Source: Solanum dulcamara
Lineage: Eukaryota > Streptophyta > Magnoliopsida > Solanales > Solanaceae
NCBI RefSeq assembly: GCF_947179165.1
Contig: NC_077239.1
Location: forward strand, 21,979,134-22,043,133
Length of the DNA: 64,000 nucleotides
Direction of reading: 5' to 3'
Position numbers and translations under genes: made by a program. The notes under the pieces were generated by a model that ran no database searches, was not told where the DNA came from, and saw only the letters and a list, made by a program, of their open reading frames with translations. Of this stretch, positions 42,657 through 55,600 are shown one piece after another (within the stretch, counting starts at the first letter, position 1; every line of letters starts with the position of its first letter).

Positions 42657-45600
42657 TATAATGACCTCCTCGTTATTTTAATCCAAATTGGTAAATTCCA
42701 TTATTTAGAGCTTTCTTGTAGTGACTCCAAGTCATTTATGATTTGCTGGCACTAATAGCTCGGTCGCCTGATCATTTATTTTTGGGTTCTATGCAGTTCT
42801 CAATATTTTGAGGTTCATATAACTTGAAAAATTGACTTCGGTCAAAAATACAAGTAAACAACCTCATAATGGAATTTTGACAGTTCCATAAGCTCTAAAA
42901 TACCAAATTAAGCTAAAAGTGTGGCTGGCTTGAGTTCCAAGGCTTTCTATGCGAGTTTAAACCACTTAGCATTTTGGCTATTAAAATTTGGCTCAGAGTT
43001 GACTTTGATAAAAATTATTGGAAATCATGCTCGAATGAGAAGTCTATCAGCGTGGTTAGCCCCAAAACATCGACTTTGGGTCTATAACAACCTTTTCTGT
43101 ATGTAAAGTGGCTTTCGGCCTCATTTTGATCACTTTTGTAGAATTTGGTTTAAAATAGTGCTTGAGAGTGGGACCCATCTTTTATCGATATAACCTCATA
43201 TGGAAATTTTAACTATGCCATTGAGTCCAAAATATCTAATTTGATAGGGTAGCATAGTCCATTTGCACATAAGGGATTCCGAACGAATCATGGGCACCCA
43301 TCGGAGTATTTTTTTCCAACTCCAAATTCAGCTGATGCAAACCTTCCTGGTGCGTCATAGATAGTTTTTCGCGTTTGCGAACCAGTTTGTCGCGATCACA
43401 AGGAATTTTCCAATAGACCTTCGCATTCACGAACTTGGTTCTCGTGATCGCGAAGAATGGTTAGACTAGACTTTACGATCACGAACCTAGTTCTCATGCT
43501 TGCGATAGTAAATTGACTGGTCCTTTTAATTAAGGATCAGCCCCTTTTTTCTAGCCCGACCCCTCCATTTGTTCTTGTGATTTTAGGAGATAGGAAGCTA
43601 AAAATAATAGGCGATTCTAAGTCCTGGTGCTTCATTTTGATTGTAGCTACATGGTGGAGTGTTGGGGGAGATTGAAGATCGTCAGTTTGAGATAATTTTG
43701 TGCCCAAAGGGGCTTTCCTATCTTAGTTTCAAGCTTTAATAGTGGTTTAACTTATTGGGTTAATTTCTCTCATTTTGAACATTAATTTATTCCCCATTTT
43801 TGGGTAAAAGCTCAATACTGCGTTTAGAACCTTTTATGGAGTTGATTTCAGGCTTTTCATCATGGGTCCCATACTCCCATTTTTGATAGCATCGAGGCAA
43901 TTAGAGGTAATTTTGGAGCAAAAGCTACTGAGAAGTGGTATTAGAGCGCGCATGTTTAGTTTTGAGGTAGGCTATGATCTTTATTCCTTTGATTGAGCTA
44001 CATGAGGTATTGCTTAATATAAATTGCTTATGGTTTGGATTGTATGTGATAAGTTAGGCTCGATTCCTAGTTTCTTGCTTCCTTGTACCGGTATGAGTCT
44101 TAGGCTAGGGTGTCTTTATGAAACCCTCTGTGTAGTTGGTAGATTAGTGGCTATGCCTTAATTTTAGCCTTGTTCATCCATTTCAGGCGGTTTGTTCGAT
44201 GTTTATGGTAGTAGGTGTAATTAGTGCCTTAAATTTGGGTTTGAGTTGGTTCTTAGCTATTGTAACCATTTCTGGTGGAAATTTTTGAGACTTTGTACTA
44301 TTTACTAGTGTGGAGCTTGTATTATGGCCTTGAGTAGTAGTTTAACCCCATTATACTTGTGAGTTAATTGTTGCACCTGTTTGAGAAATTAACGATAGGA
44401 TCCCTTACATTTTCCTTATATTCTTGGGGTTGTATTTGTAGTTGGATCTTGAAGGTTTTGATTGATGCACCGAGCACTTGATTTCTCATATCCTCCTCCT
44501 TGTTACTCATTTAGGGTTGACCTCCCTCTTGGGCCTTGTTGTTGAGTTAGTGCAGTATATTTGATCCTTAGGCCTTGATTAGAGACCGATTGTGTGCCAG
44601 TTCTGTTTCTGTGCCCTAGAGGGTAAGTAGACTATAGCGACATTATTGTAAGTGATTATGCATGTTGGTTGGGTGCTGGTAATGGAATGCATCGCATTGG
44701 TTTCTTAATTTTTCATGGTTGTTATCGACCCCAATGCATGCATTGGTCCTTGGCATTGATTTGAGAAAGTTGGGTTGTAACCCAAACTGTTTTATACTAA
44801 TTTTCTAAATGGGGGTTGTACCACCTTTACTACTACTACTTGAGATGGATTGGAGACATCTGGGATGTGCTTATTTTATATACTAGTACGGTGGAAGAGA
44901 GGGTATGTAGGAATATTCCTGAGCCCCCCCCCCCCCCACATGGTGATCCCAGAGAGGGCATGGTCCTACTTCCTAGCTAGGACTGGAAGTAGGTATATAT
45001 ACCTTTTTATGAGGCACTTGGCACTGATGGCACTACTGATTTTATTGCATTACTCTCCTACATTTGCATTCCCTATCACCAACATAATTATTTATTTATG
45101 TTGGTAGTATGAGATGTTGTACGAGTTTATTTGATTGTGAATTAACCTTCTGGGCATAAAGAGGCTCGATAAGCTTTTTTGGACTATTTGCAAATTGTGA
45201 CAGTATAAAGGTTGGTCTCTTGTTTGAAGGTAATATATGTGTGTATGTTATTAGCTTATTTACCTATTCGTTCTCCTTAATAGAGTGTCACCATGTCTAG
45301 GTTCTGGGTTGGCGCCTCTAGGTATGTCCATCATTTCATCTGCCTTTTCCTCTTTTACTCTCATAATTTATATCAGCCTATTAGTTATTGTGAACTTCCT
45401 ATTATTGTTTAGTTACTTGTGATATATGTTCCATTCTTACATGTTTTTTATATTTACTTTATCTTCGGAGCTAAATTAGCCGATGCCTGTTAAGTGCCAC
45501 TTTATGGTACTCGTACTACACTTCTACACCCTGCAGTTCATAGTATGGGTTTCCTTTCCTGATTTGGATACCGTGTGAAGCAACTCTTGGATTTTGGAGA

Positions 45601-45939
45601 CTTAGGTGAGATCTTCGCATTCAGAGTTGCCTATCTCCGTATGTTTTGGCTTGAACTAGTCTTTATTTTGTATTCGAAGACAGTTGGACAATTATTGTAT
45701 CTGTATAAACCTTGTACTTCCTTATCTGGTTTAGTAAATCGACTATCAACATATACCAGGTATTGGGGTTATCTTGTTGTATTATTCTCATTCTTCTTTT
45801 CTTGTTATTATTATTATTATTCACTTCTTTTCTTCTACTTGTGATAGTCCATTGCATATTGTTTTAGAATATGGGGTTAGGCTTACCTACTGGTGGGTTG
45901 ATAGTAGGCGCTATCATCACTTAAGAAATTGGGTCATGA
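42657..45939 (+). repeat. Family B 5' LTR (copy B3), 3.3 kb, the most complete B LTR
   Basis: The start tataatgacctcc matches the B2 start tgtaatatcttc, with its G changed to A. The end aagaaattgggtcatgaa is followed six bases later by a primer site (45945). It contains a 14-base poly-C run (44924-44937) and a (tta/att) patch near 45806. The frames at 44850-45107 and 45575-45844 are inside the LTR and have equivalents in B4, so they are not genes. Confidence 0.75.
44924..44937. repeat. Poly-C run (14 bases)
   Basis: Fourteen c in a row within B3, between gag and acatgg. It is likely variable in length and prone to sequencing error. Confidence 0.9.
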
Positions 45940-45944
45940 AAGAG

Positions 45945-45956
45945 TAGTATCAGAGC
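45945..45956 (+). other. Primer binding site of the B3 element, Met-tRNA type
   Basis: tagtatcagagc differs from tggtatcagagc by one G-to-A change and lies directly after the LTR. It shows that B3 is the 5' LTR. Confidence 0.75.
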
Positions 45957-47289
45957 TTAAGTTCACTAGTGTCATGGGTATAAGAGCAAGTTCCTAGTAG
46001 AGTCCTACAGATCAGTGCATTCATATCTTATCTTCGGGAAGCTATAGGGAATTTTAGGGAAACTCTATTCTTGATTGCTTATCATGTAAAACTTATTTTA
46101 TCAACCTCTAATTACTTTCTTGGAATTCAATCCTCCTTAGATGGATAGTATTAGCTTTCTGATGGGCTTGGCCAGAGCATCATCACATACTACCTAGGCT
46201 TTGACAGTATCTATGAGCACCTCGATTCCTTTGGATCCAGTTTTATGGATTCGACATCTTGATAAGTATACACCATAGTCAGGAGTAGTTTTGGGTGCAC
46301 CGAGTAGTTTGCAGCCTAGGGTTGGACTTGTGGGTCCTCAGTGGGGTTCCTCGTCGGTTTCTGCGTATATGATTGAGTGTTTTGAGCGGGCCGGTAAGAC
46401 TCCCACCTTGTTTTCTACCAAGTAAGAGTTGATTCAAGGGATTATTAGTGGATTGAGATTGCCTCTTCATTTAGCATCGGAGCACTTGATAGTAGTTCTA
46501 TCTACTTTTTCCCAGGTGGTGAGTTTTGCGAGGCCCATGGAACATGCATGTATTGAGACTTATGTCGGTAGCGGTAAGAGATCCCACCGCCATTACAGTG
46601 GTGATAGAATCTCACTCTGAGGTAGGCATCATCTTAGTGAGGTTCAGCCTCACCCTCGACTTACAGGACCTATGGCTGGAGTACCTTAGGTTTCATGTGG
46701 TTCTGTGATAGATTATGGTGCCCACGATTCCTAGAGTTCACCATAGACTCCTCAGGGTATGCCTTTTGAGCATTTAAATTATAGGGTTCATTCTATGCTA
46801 GTCGGGCCATCTCAACAGGTTGATTTTAGTGGGAGGTGTTATACATATAGTAAGTTGGAGCATTATGCTAGGGATTGTCCTATAGTCACACATCGCAGGT
46901 GACTAGCTTAACATGATTGGGCTCATAGGGCCCAAGGACAGTCAGTTAGAGGTAGTGTCCCGAGTGTTGCAGTTAGTGGTGTAGATGTTCTGTTTGGGGT
47001 AAGACACATTCCATCCTTTGCTCCTACATGCCATATAGAGGATGAGATTCCAAGTATTGATCATATTGTGTAAATTTGTTCCTAAGACCTTCCTTACTTA
47101 TAGTGTATGGTTGTTGGGGTCTTCGTGCCCATAATTGCTTACTTCACTCATTATATTCATCTTGTGAGTCTGATTATTTCTTTACTTGGATTTGTGTAAG
47201 TGTGATTATTTCTTTACTTGGATTTGTGTAAGTGTGCTTATTTAGCCTGATTACTTGCCAATTGTTGCTATGATAGCTTTACTTGAATT
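45957..47289 (+). pseudogene. gag: gag remnant of the B3 element
   Basis: After a leader (to about 46140) a frame opens with MDSISFLMGLARASSH. Further blocks are YMIECFERAGKTPTLFSTK (46368), ELIQGIISGLRLPLHLASEH (46429) and QVVSFARPMEHA (46515). These correspond to the capsid blocks LI.GL...LR..LA...(E)...FQQVV..AR..E of plant chromovirus gag. A CCHC-type zinc knuckle follows near 46835 (CYTYSKLEHYARDCP). Its second Cys is Tyr, the usual pattern being CYTCGKLGH..RDCP. Stops and frame shifts are many. Nothing of protease, RT or integrase is present before LTR fragment B4, so pol has been deleted. A 32-base duplication (tgattatttctttacttgg) stands at 47171-47234. Confidence 0.75.
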
Positions 47290-47838
47290 TATGTGTATGT
47301 GCTTATCTTCCGTAGGTGATATCATGCTTACATGTTCTTTATACTTGCTTTATCTTTAGAGCTCAATTGGACGATGCCTATTGACTGCCAATTATTGGTA
47401 CTCGTACTACACTTCGGCACCATGATATTCAAAGTATGGGTTTTCTTTGCTTATTTGGATATCATGTGGAGAATATCTTGGATTTTGGAGACTTGGGTAA
47501 GATATTGGTGTTCAGAGTTGCCTATCTCCCTATGTTTTGACTTGAACTACTCTTTATTTAATATTCGAAGAAAGTTGAACTATTATTGTATCTGTATAAA
47601 ACTTGTACTTCCTTATTTGGTTTAGTAGTTCGACTACCAACATATATAAGGTCTTGGGGTTATCTTTTTGTATTATTTTCATTCTTTTTTTCTTGGTATT
47701 ATTATTAATATTATTTGCTTCTTTCCTTCCACTCGTGATGGTCCGTTGCCTATGGTTTCTGACTTTGGGGTTAGGCTTACCTACTGGTGGGTTGATAGTC
47801 AGTGTTACCATAACTTGAGAAATTGGGTCATGAAAACT
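47290..47838 (+). repeat. Family B LTR fragment (copy B4), 3' end
   Basis: It repeats the last 550 bases of B3: tattgactgccaattattgg, ggagacttgggtaagat, tgtatctgtataaaacttg and gttaggcttacctactggtg at 47770. It ends aattgggtcatgaaaa. With B3 it brackets a gag-only interior, so it is probably the 3' LTR after an internal deletion that also removed its first 2.7 kb. Confidence 0.75.
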
Positions 47839-48992
47839 ACAGCCAGTGGTGGTGTCCTTGATCCTCAGGGTGAACTCTGACTTGGGAGAGGTTGCCACCA
47901 GGGAAGACACTGCGGTCTGTATAGGGTTCCATGGATCGTGGACCCTATTGTGTTCCTAGCTATTTATTAGGGGTCTTATGGGTCGACTCCACGAAAGGAT
48001 CTATGGTTCATGGTACTCACCATGAGTCATAGTCCCTTTCATCATCCTTTCCCCTATTTGCCCAAGTTAACTAGGCTCTATCATGATGACCTTCACAGCC
48101 CATGGTCAAATTCATGCCTCAAGAATTAGGCTCTATCTGAGTTTTCTAACTTTTGGGGTCTTATGTTTTCTCACAATATGAATGAAATCATGATTTATAT
48201 GCTTAGAAATATAAGTGTCTATATGAACGATGTTATGAAATCATGATTTATGGAGCTACTCTTATATCATTTTATGAATGTAGATTGGTATATGATTATT
48301 GTCTTTCCACATGATATGATGGTAATTGATTTTTATCTATACCATTGGGATTTTACTTACCACTGAAAGGTCTTGAGGAGGAGTCTTGGTAAGAGAGTCT
48401 TTCTGATGCATAGACCTTATAACATGATTTTATGATTTAGTTCACGCTTTTTAAGATATTTGGGTCATGCATCTCATTCACGCTTATCATGCTTATTTTG
48501 TCCTTTTTATTCACGTTATACATATTTCTCACATACTTAGTTAATTTCATGTACTAACACATACTTTTTCCTATATTGTTTTATAATATAGGTTCTGACG
48601 CTCCTACTCACCCCTGTGGCTAGTTTAAGATTCTACTCAGATTTAGCTTATTTTGGTGAGTCCTCATAATTTGAGGTTGAACCTGCTATGTGTTTCTTTT
48701 ATTTTCAAATGTATGTACTTTTTCATGTTTGGGGGAGCTAAGGCTTGTCCTACACCCCTTATATATATTAGTAGATGCATTGTCAGATTAGAAGAGTATG
48801 TTTCATTTATTTTGAAAGCTACGTTTTGAATTTTCTTATATCAAGATTTTTATGTTTGAGACTACCAAATTTAAGGTTTTCTTTAATTTTCATTTTATGT
48901 ATGGCTTGCAATGTATGCTAAGATGCTTGTTTTTAGTCCCTAGGGATTCTAATCGTTGTGTCACCTCTATGGTATAGCTTGGTTCCTGACCA
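47839..48992 (+). repeat. Family C 5' LTR (copy C4), 3' part
   Basis: It begins within the part with ggatcgtggaccc and gggtcttatgggtcg words and ends ggttcctgacca, four bases before a primer site. The start is missing. The body matches C2 (atgattttatg words) and the reverse of C3 (attctaatcgttgtgtcacc near the end). Confidence 0.65.
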
Positions 48993-48995
48993 ACT

Positions 48996-49007
48996 TGGTA
49001 TTAGAGC
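48996..49007 (+). other. Primer binding site of the C4 element
   Basis: tggtattagagc is the Met-tRNA site with one C-to-T change. It is followed by a leader (49008-49117) containing tctaatagagtcttgttcat, as after A1 (4848) and C6 (51927). Confidence 0.75.
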
Positions 49008-49117
49008 ATAATATTCAAGTGTCCTAGAATGTCTGACATGCCATGTCTAATAGAGTCTTGTTCATGAATGTGAAGCGCACCACATCTATGAATATGAGGC
49101 TGTGAGGCGTTTAGGAA

Positions 49118-49651
49118 TGTCACAACTCAAGCTAGGCCCTAGACGTGGTGTGAACATTAAAATCCAGAAGAAATATAACCAAGCCTCTTAGCATACATAT
49201 CATAACAATAAAAGGCATGAAGTAGAAGTAAAATTAAAATGCAAAATATAATTCTCAAAGATAGAATCTCAATATAAGAGAACAAAACCCACTAATCAAG
49301 ATCCACCCTAATTGTCTTGAAGAAGAAGCCTTGGGAGAATTCTAGAGAGAGCATTTGATTTGGGAGCGTATTTGAGAGAATGAGGGTCTTGAGTGTTTAG
49401 AAATTACCTACAGCTATAAGAATTACCCAAAATCATCTAAATATAAGAATTAAATAAAGAGAAAATAACCCAAATACCCTTGACATAAAACTGGCAGGGG
49501 ATGACTTCATAGACCCCTTATACGGTTTGTATAATTTTCTATGAAATATATAGGCATTTGTATAACTGAAGGGGATCAAGGTCAGGGGTAGGGTGGCTTA
49601 GACAGAGAACTAGCACCCCAAGGTCCTTGAAACCTTTCCCTCCAAACAAAC
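49118..49651 (-). repeat. Family C LTR fragment (copy C5), minus strand, internally deleted
   Basis: It starts on the plus strand with tgtcacaactcaagctaggc, the reverse of a C LTR end, and ends with the last bases before the LTR start (ccctccaaacaaac). Only about 530 of some 2000 bases are left, with a large gap near 49260-49290. It follows the short leader of C4, so C4 and C5 face tail to tail. C6 begins at once at 49652. Confidence 0.6.
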
Positions 49652-51871
49652 TGTAACACCCTGTTCTATTGTAACATAGAAAAATTTTGAGAACCAGAGA
49701 GTCATTGAGAAAAATAGACTAGCCAATAGGCCATGAGTGTCTCCAACAACCCGTAGAATTTCCTAGAGTCATAGGGACGACTCGTACTCCTAAACACTTA
49801 GCAAAAATTCAATCTCAAAGGCCAGTTTCTATGAACCAGAGTTATGAGCCATAATATTCCTTACGACTGATAGGATCGATCATAGACCTTAGTGTAAAAA
49901 TCTAGTATCTACTGGAATGTGCACAAAGTCCCTACAATGGGGTCTTACAACCCGTAAGGCACTGGATGAGCCATAGGAGTTGTTCCGTAGTCTTCAAGCC
50001 CTATTCTAAGTCAAAGTACACAAGTGGTCCTCTACAACCCATCAACAAGTCTGCGGCCCATAGAAGCTTGGCCATAGACCCACCAAACCAATCAAAGTGA
50101 GGTCCAAAATTGGACCCCAGTTTCTATGAGAGGGACCTTATGGTCCATAGAAGGCCTCGTAAGGGCATAGAAAACTTTAAATGATGGTCAAACTTGTCTT
50201 TTTCCAACCTTTTCCAAACTAAACCCAAGTCATTTTGGGACTAAAATTATCCCTTTATTAGTACCCAATGAGGTTTTCTTTCATTAACACTTAAAATCTT
50301 TTGAGGGCAAGAATTTGAGAGAAGGAGAAGAACTAGGATTCCAGAGTTTTAACGCAAGATCTTCAAACTTTGCTAAGATAATCTTTGTTCTAGGTATGTA
50401 AGTCAATCATAACGCCTGACTATGTTCTTCCTCGTGCCCTACATCTTCATACATTCAAGTTGAAGTTTGAGTTTCAAATTCGATTCTGATAAAGTAAATT
50501 TTTGAGTTATCTATATAAATTCTATTGAGTTCTTATATATATAGTTGGGTCTTGCATTCACTTGAACCCTATTTGAGTTTTGCATTAATTATTTTATGCA
50601 CTCTTTTGAGTTAAAAATGATTATTTCCATCATTTAGTTGAGAAAGGTTTTAGCATGAGTTGAGTTCGAGAAGTCTCTTAATTATTATTTTAAGGATAAT
50701 TCGAGTTTGAGAAGTCCCTTAATTATTATTTTTGAGTATGGACATTAATACATTAAACATATATTTATGAGATTGAGGTGAAAAGTTAAATGATGCTTTC
50801 AAATGCATTCTTTGAGCTGAGATTTTATCTATTTTAAAGAGAAGATATGAGTTGAGAAGAGATGGGTTTTGAGCTAAGTCAAAAAGAGAGTTAATGAGTT
50901 AATTGAGTAAATACACTCACTTAAGATATGAGCATAGTAAATATATTTTGAGAGTAGTATTGAGAACCGATTTGGGTAAAAGTATAGAATAACTCGAACT
51001 GCATAAACTACGTAGCCAGCATAGGATAGGATCGCATCGTTCATTCAGGCGACTCCTCAGAGTCCTAAAAGAGGACTTTTATTGGATCCAGATATGAGTT
51101 GTGTTCCTTACCCTGGCAAAGTATTGGACGTTTGTGGTAATGACAGCAGTTCATTTTATCATCATGTAGCTCATAAATGATGATGGTTAGTTAGAAAAAC
51201 TCTCCGAGAGTAAAATATATTATTTTTATATATTGAGTTGCACTTGTTTATTCATATCTTTAAAGCATGTTTTACATATATTGCATGCTTTATTGGGTTG
51301 AGTTAATTCAAAGTTGAGTTCTTTGAATTGAGTTGAGTATTTTGAGTAAGTTTCTTTCAGCCATTTTACATACCATACATTCCATGTTCTGATGCCATTT
51401 TGTGCAGCTTCGTTTTATGATGCAAAAACAGGTGATAGAGATCCTAAATAGGCGCACTGTTGTAGATCTGATTTTCATTGAGCCTTGTAGTGAGACATCT
51501 TTTCATCCAGAGGCGCTCTTGAGTCTTTACATTTTAGTCTTTACTTTTAGTACTTTTAGATAGCCGTGAGCCTATCCTGGTACCTATTCAGAGCTAGTAG
51601 TTAGAGGCTTCATAAACTAGTTAGACAGAGTTTGAGTTACTCAGATTTATTAATTCGAGTTCATTGAGATTATCGTTCAGAGATTTGTATTTGAGTATTG
51701 AGTTTAATTTGATATAGTTAAGTTTATTTACACTTATTATTCCCATCTGAGTATGCTTTTATGAGTTAAATCTTCCACTTAGTGAGTTACCCTGGCCAAT
51801 GGTTAACTTGAGAACCAGAAATGGTTTTTTAAGTGTCGGCCACACCTAGGGTGTTGAATCAGAGCGTGATA
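49652..51871 (+). repeat. 5' LTR of element C6, 2.2 kb
   Basis: It starts TGTAACACCCTG and ends ...GAATCAGAGCGTGATA, five bases before a primer site. The upstream third (49740-50165) carries many cgtagaa, tacaaccc, gaccttatggtcc words. The middle shows the block aactgcataaactacgtagc that marks family C (reverse in C0 and C1). The word gagttgag recurs often at 50690-51400. Confidence 0.75.
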
Positions 51872-51875
51872 AATA

Positions 51876-51887
51876 TGGTATCAGAAC
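51876..51887 (+). other. Primer binding site of element C6
   Basis: tggtatcagaac differs from tggtatcagagc by one G-to-A change. The leader after it contains tgggtctagtagagcccttc. Confidence 0.8.
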
Positions 51888-52079
51888 ACAAAGTTCAAAA
51901 GTTCTAGGTTGTTTATGAATTTGGGTCTAGTAGAGCCCTTCTTATCGGTGTGAATTGCCTCACATCTATAATAGGGACATTACAGGACTTTAGGAAGTGT
52001 TTCACTTCTTTTTTACTCCAACTCGTGCTATAGAGTTTAACTCAACATCGCCGAGAATGAGATTTTATAACAGTCTATA

Positions 52080-52655
52080 ATGTACACCTGGAGCCAAGCT
52101 CGAGAAGCTAGAAATGAGACTAAGAATGGGACTCAAGAGGTTTCATAGGCTTGGAGGAACAATTTAAGTGAGCTATCTCTATGCTCACCCAGTTAATGGC
52201 TGCATAGTCTGGTCATTAGAGTATCTATGTTCTGAGCTTTAATTTTCAAGAGCCATTTACTGATAATAGAATTTGAGATTTTTGGAAAACGAACCCACCA
52301 GTATTCACTGGATCTAGAGTTGAGGAGGATCCTCAAAACTACATTGATGACACATGGAAAATCTTTAAGGCAATGAACGCTACTAAGATAGAGGGAGTTA
52401 AGCTTTTCTTCAATCAGCTGAAGGGTATTGCTAATAGCTGGTACAACTAGTAGAACCCGTGTTGTCAAGTTTCAGTTTTCTAATGATAAAATTATTGAGT
52501 TGAAGGTTAATCCAGCTTCGCCTAAGATTCGATTAATTTCATACCTTAAGGCCAAAACGCTATTCGCTAAGAGGTGTATCTACCACATTGTTTGAGTTAG
52601 AGATGAAAGTGTAAAGAGATAGACTTCAGAATAGATATTCTTCATGATACTCAAC
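52080..52655 (+). pseudogene. gag: gag remnant of element C6
   Basis: From 52268 the plus strand reads NPPVFTGSRVEEDPQNYIDD, then WKIFKAMNATKIEGVKL and FFNQLKGIANSWYN before two stops (52449-52454). This is the core of the plant chromovirus capsid (P..FTGS...EDP..FI......A....E......LKG.A..WY). Further on only traces remain, such as a stretch with VNPASPKIRLISY (about 52505). The zinc knuckle and protease are missing, and RT sequence starts within 200 bases, so gag and RT are joined by a deletion. Confidence 0.85.
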
Positions 52656-55600
52656 CTATTTCTATTCCACCATACAGTGGCTCCCACAGAGTTAAAGATC
52701 AGTTGAGAGATCTATTAAATAAGGGATTCATTTGGCTGAGTGTTTCACCTTGGAGCGCTCCGGTCCTATTTGTGTGAAAGAAAGATGGTTCCTTTAGAAT
52801 GTGCATCGACTACCACTAGTTGAATAAGGTTAACATAAAGAATAAGTATCCTCGTCTAAGAATTGATGATCTTTTTGACCAACTTTAGGGTTCCACTTGT
52901 TTCTCTAAGATAGAACGCAAACTGGCATTCATTAGTTGAAAGTGAGAGAAAGTGACATTCAAAAAGTAGGCTTCAGAAAATGATATGGCCACTATGAGTT
53001 CCTAGTTATGTCCTTTAATTTGACCAACTCTCCTGTAGTGTTTATGGACCTCATGAATAAAGTGTTACGACCTAATCCCGTAGGCCACGACTGGGATCCG
53101 ATCTGAACCCCCGTATACGTGTCTATTAGTTGTGGTCAAGTCAAACTGTAATTAACATAACACCATGCAACAGAACCCCATTGGGTGATAACATTTTTAT
53201 AAACCGATAGCCACTTTCATTTGTATCACATCATGAAAGGGCACGTAAGCCGACAAGGCTGCCATAACATAACAACATATATAGTACATCATATAGACCC
53301 AGCTGAACCAAACTGACATACACAACCCACATATACATGTTTGCAGACCTCTAAGAATATTAATGACAACATATGGTGGCACAGGGCCCCTACCGTACCC
53401 CTAAATAAACAAAACAATTTTATACATCGGTGGTCAATACTAAAAACTAGGATCCGACACAATGGATCCTCTTCTAGCTTAGATGAGCAAAATCATAAGC
53501 CGACGGACTCCCAAAACCTATATTTGTACCTACGGGCATGAAATACAGCCCCTCCGAGAAAAGGGGAGTCAGTACGACATATATACTGAGTATGTAAAAC
53601 ATAACACAATACGACTAGAGGCATATCTAAAATAGAAAAGTAGGGGATAAAATATCAAATCAGAAACCTATACCTGGGAAAGTAAAATCATGCATGCTCA
53701 AATTTTCAATATAGCCGGCCTTATCAGGGATCCGGTGAATTATATATGTAGAACCATCACCTCCTTATTACAACACATCATCATATCATCACATATATAT
53801 ACGTACCCGGCCCTCTATTGAGGGCGCGATGTATAATGCAGTGGAATTGAGTTTGAATCCGATAACCGACCCAGTACTCGAAGAAGAAGTGTTATAGTAT
53901 ACACGAGTAGAGTAGTGAAAAACAAAACACAGTGTAAATCATTATCTGAGACTCAATGAAGTCATCAAGCGAACCATCACTTGGAGATCAGGGTAGGAAG
54001 TATTTGATGTATACCCTCTGAATGTCAGTAAGGACTAAGTAAAAAGGAGTTTTGGAAATCTTAGACATATACCAGTGTGAAATATCTTATAGCAGTCTGA
54101 GCCTTGGTTATCTCAGAGACTTTCTTTTTTAAAAGAAGAGTTTTGTCTAATCAATCGCTATACAGTCACATAGAAGACTTGAGGAATAGGAGTTTATCTA
54201 CTTTAAGAGTCTTAACATCCAGAAGTGACCAAGAGTCCTGAAGTCATATTTAGAACCTAAGCATGAAGTTGCACCAAAGCTTACATCATCCATTGTCTAC
54301 ATCTAAGACATGCCAAAAGAAAGAAGAGATAGTTTCACATACTTAATGCAAAACATGCAAAAGAAAGCTTCACATACCTCGTATGGACTTCTCTTAATCA
54401 CGTCCACGTCGACGTCCTCCAAACCTATTTAACATGGAAGCAATGCGATTATCAACAACCTTAAACTTTTCAGCGCCTTCAGTGGCACCTTAGTATTCAC
54501 GGAACCTATGTCCTTGTTCGTCTCCTCGACTAGGTCTTTAATTAGTTAAGACGTTAACGAAAATTGGGCAACATCTCCCATATAATGTGCCCTATCCGAA
54601 TTTCCAATTGCATACCTAATCACTAAATCCAACCAAAAACAACACCCTTCAGAATATATACACATAAAACATGGCCACATTACACAACACAAGCTCCAAA
54701 CCACTTGCTGAAAATTACGATACCAAAATAGGGTCTGTAGTCTTTATTTCATAAAACCTTTAATCGTGTGGAGTGAAGGGTCGTGTGGATGAAAATAGAA
54801 GCTCCACCACCTATTTTAGAATGCATTTAGGCCCTGAAACACACCACCACACACCTGCAGCAGCAACCCACACACAACACCTTGTTTCAACTATAATTTA
54901 ACTATAGCGACTACAATTTAGTTTGTCTCGAACGTCAAACATATTTATGATATTTACACATTACCAGCTACTTAAACAACGTAAAATACACTTAATAACA
55001 ACACCATAAGCTTCAAATTGAAAGTAAAGATCTTTCCTATCCCGAAATTGGCCAAAACTCGCCAAAACTCACTTCGAAAACCTCTTGTCGTGCTGAAATG
55101 GAGCGGACTGTTTATGCCCCTTCTCCGCTGACCCAAATTGGAATTTTTGGTTATAAAACACCATTATATAAATGTGGTACACCTTAAATAATTAATTCAT
55201 GGAACGAAACTTGGAGGCTTACCTTGGCAGCCCCAAACTCGTAGCTCCCTCTTCTTTCCCTCCAACGTTTTTCTCTTCTTCTTTCACACTTTTTCTTGTT
55301 TGTTCCAAGTGTAAAACTGAAGATATTGTTCCTTAGGAATCATAAAATACGTATATACACCTCCACATACTTTAGGAATGCCAAAGATAATTAATTCACG
55401 GAAGAAAATTGAAGAACTCACCTTAAATTCTTCACAACCATAGTTGCCTTCCTTTTCGATTATTCACATTTTTTTTTCCTTTCTTTGGCTGAGGTTTTGG
55501 ACAACAAATGAAGTCCTTAGTCAAAATACATGTAGATATATGTTGACTTAGGGGGTGACACGTGTTAGCTCCTAAGGGTGACACATGTCCAGCCCCCATT

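Noticed and set aside
44850..45844. Frames inside LTR B3, one starting METSGMCLFY
   Set aside because: They lie within the LTR, and where B4 overlaps it the frame differs. No known domain.
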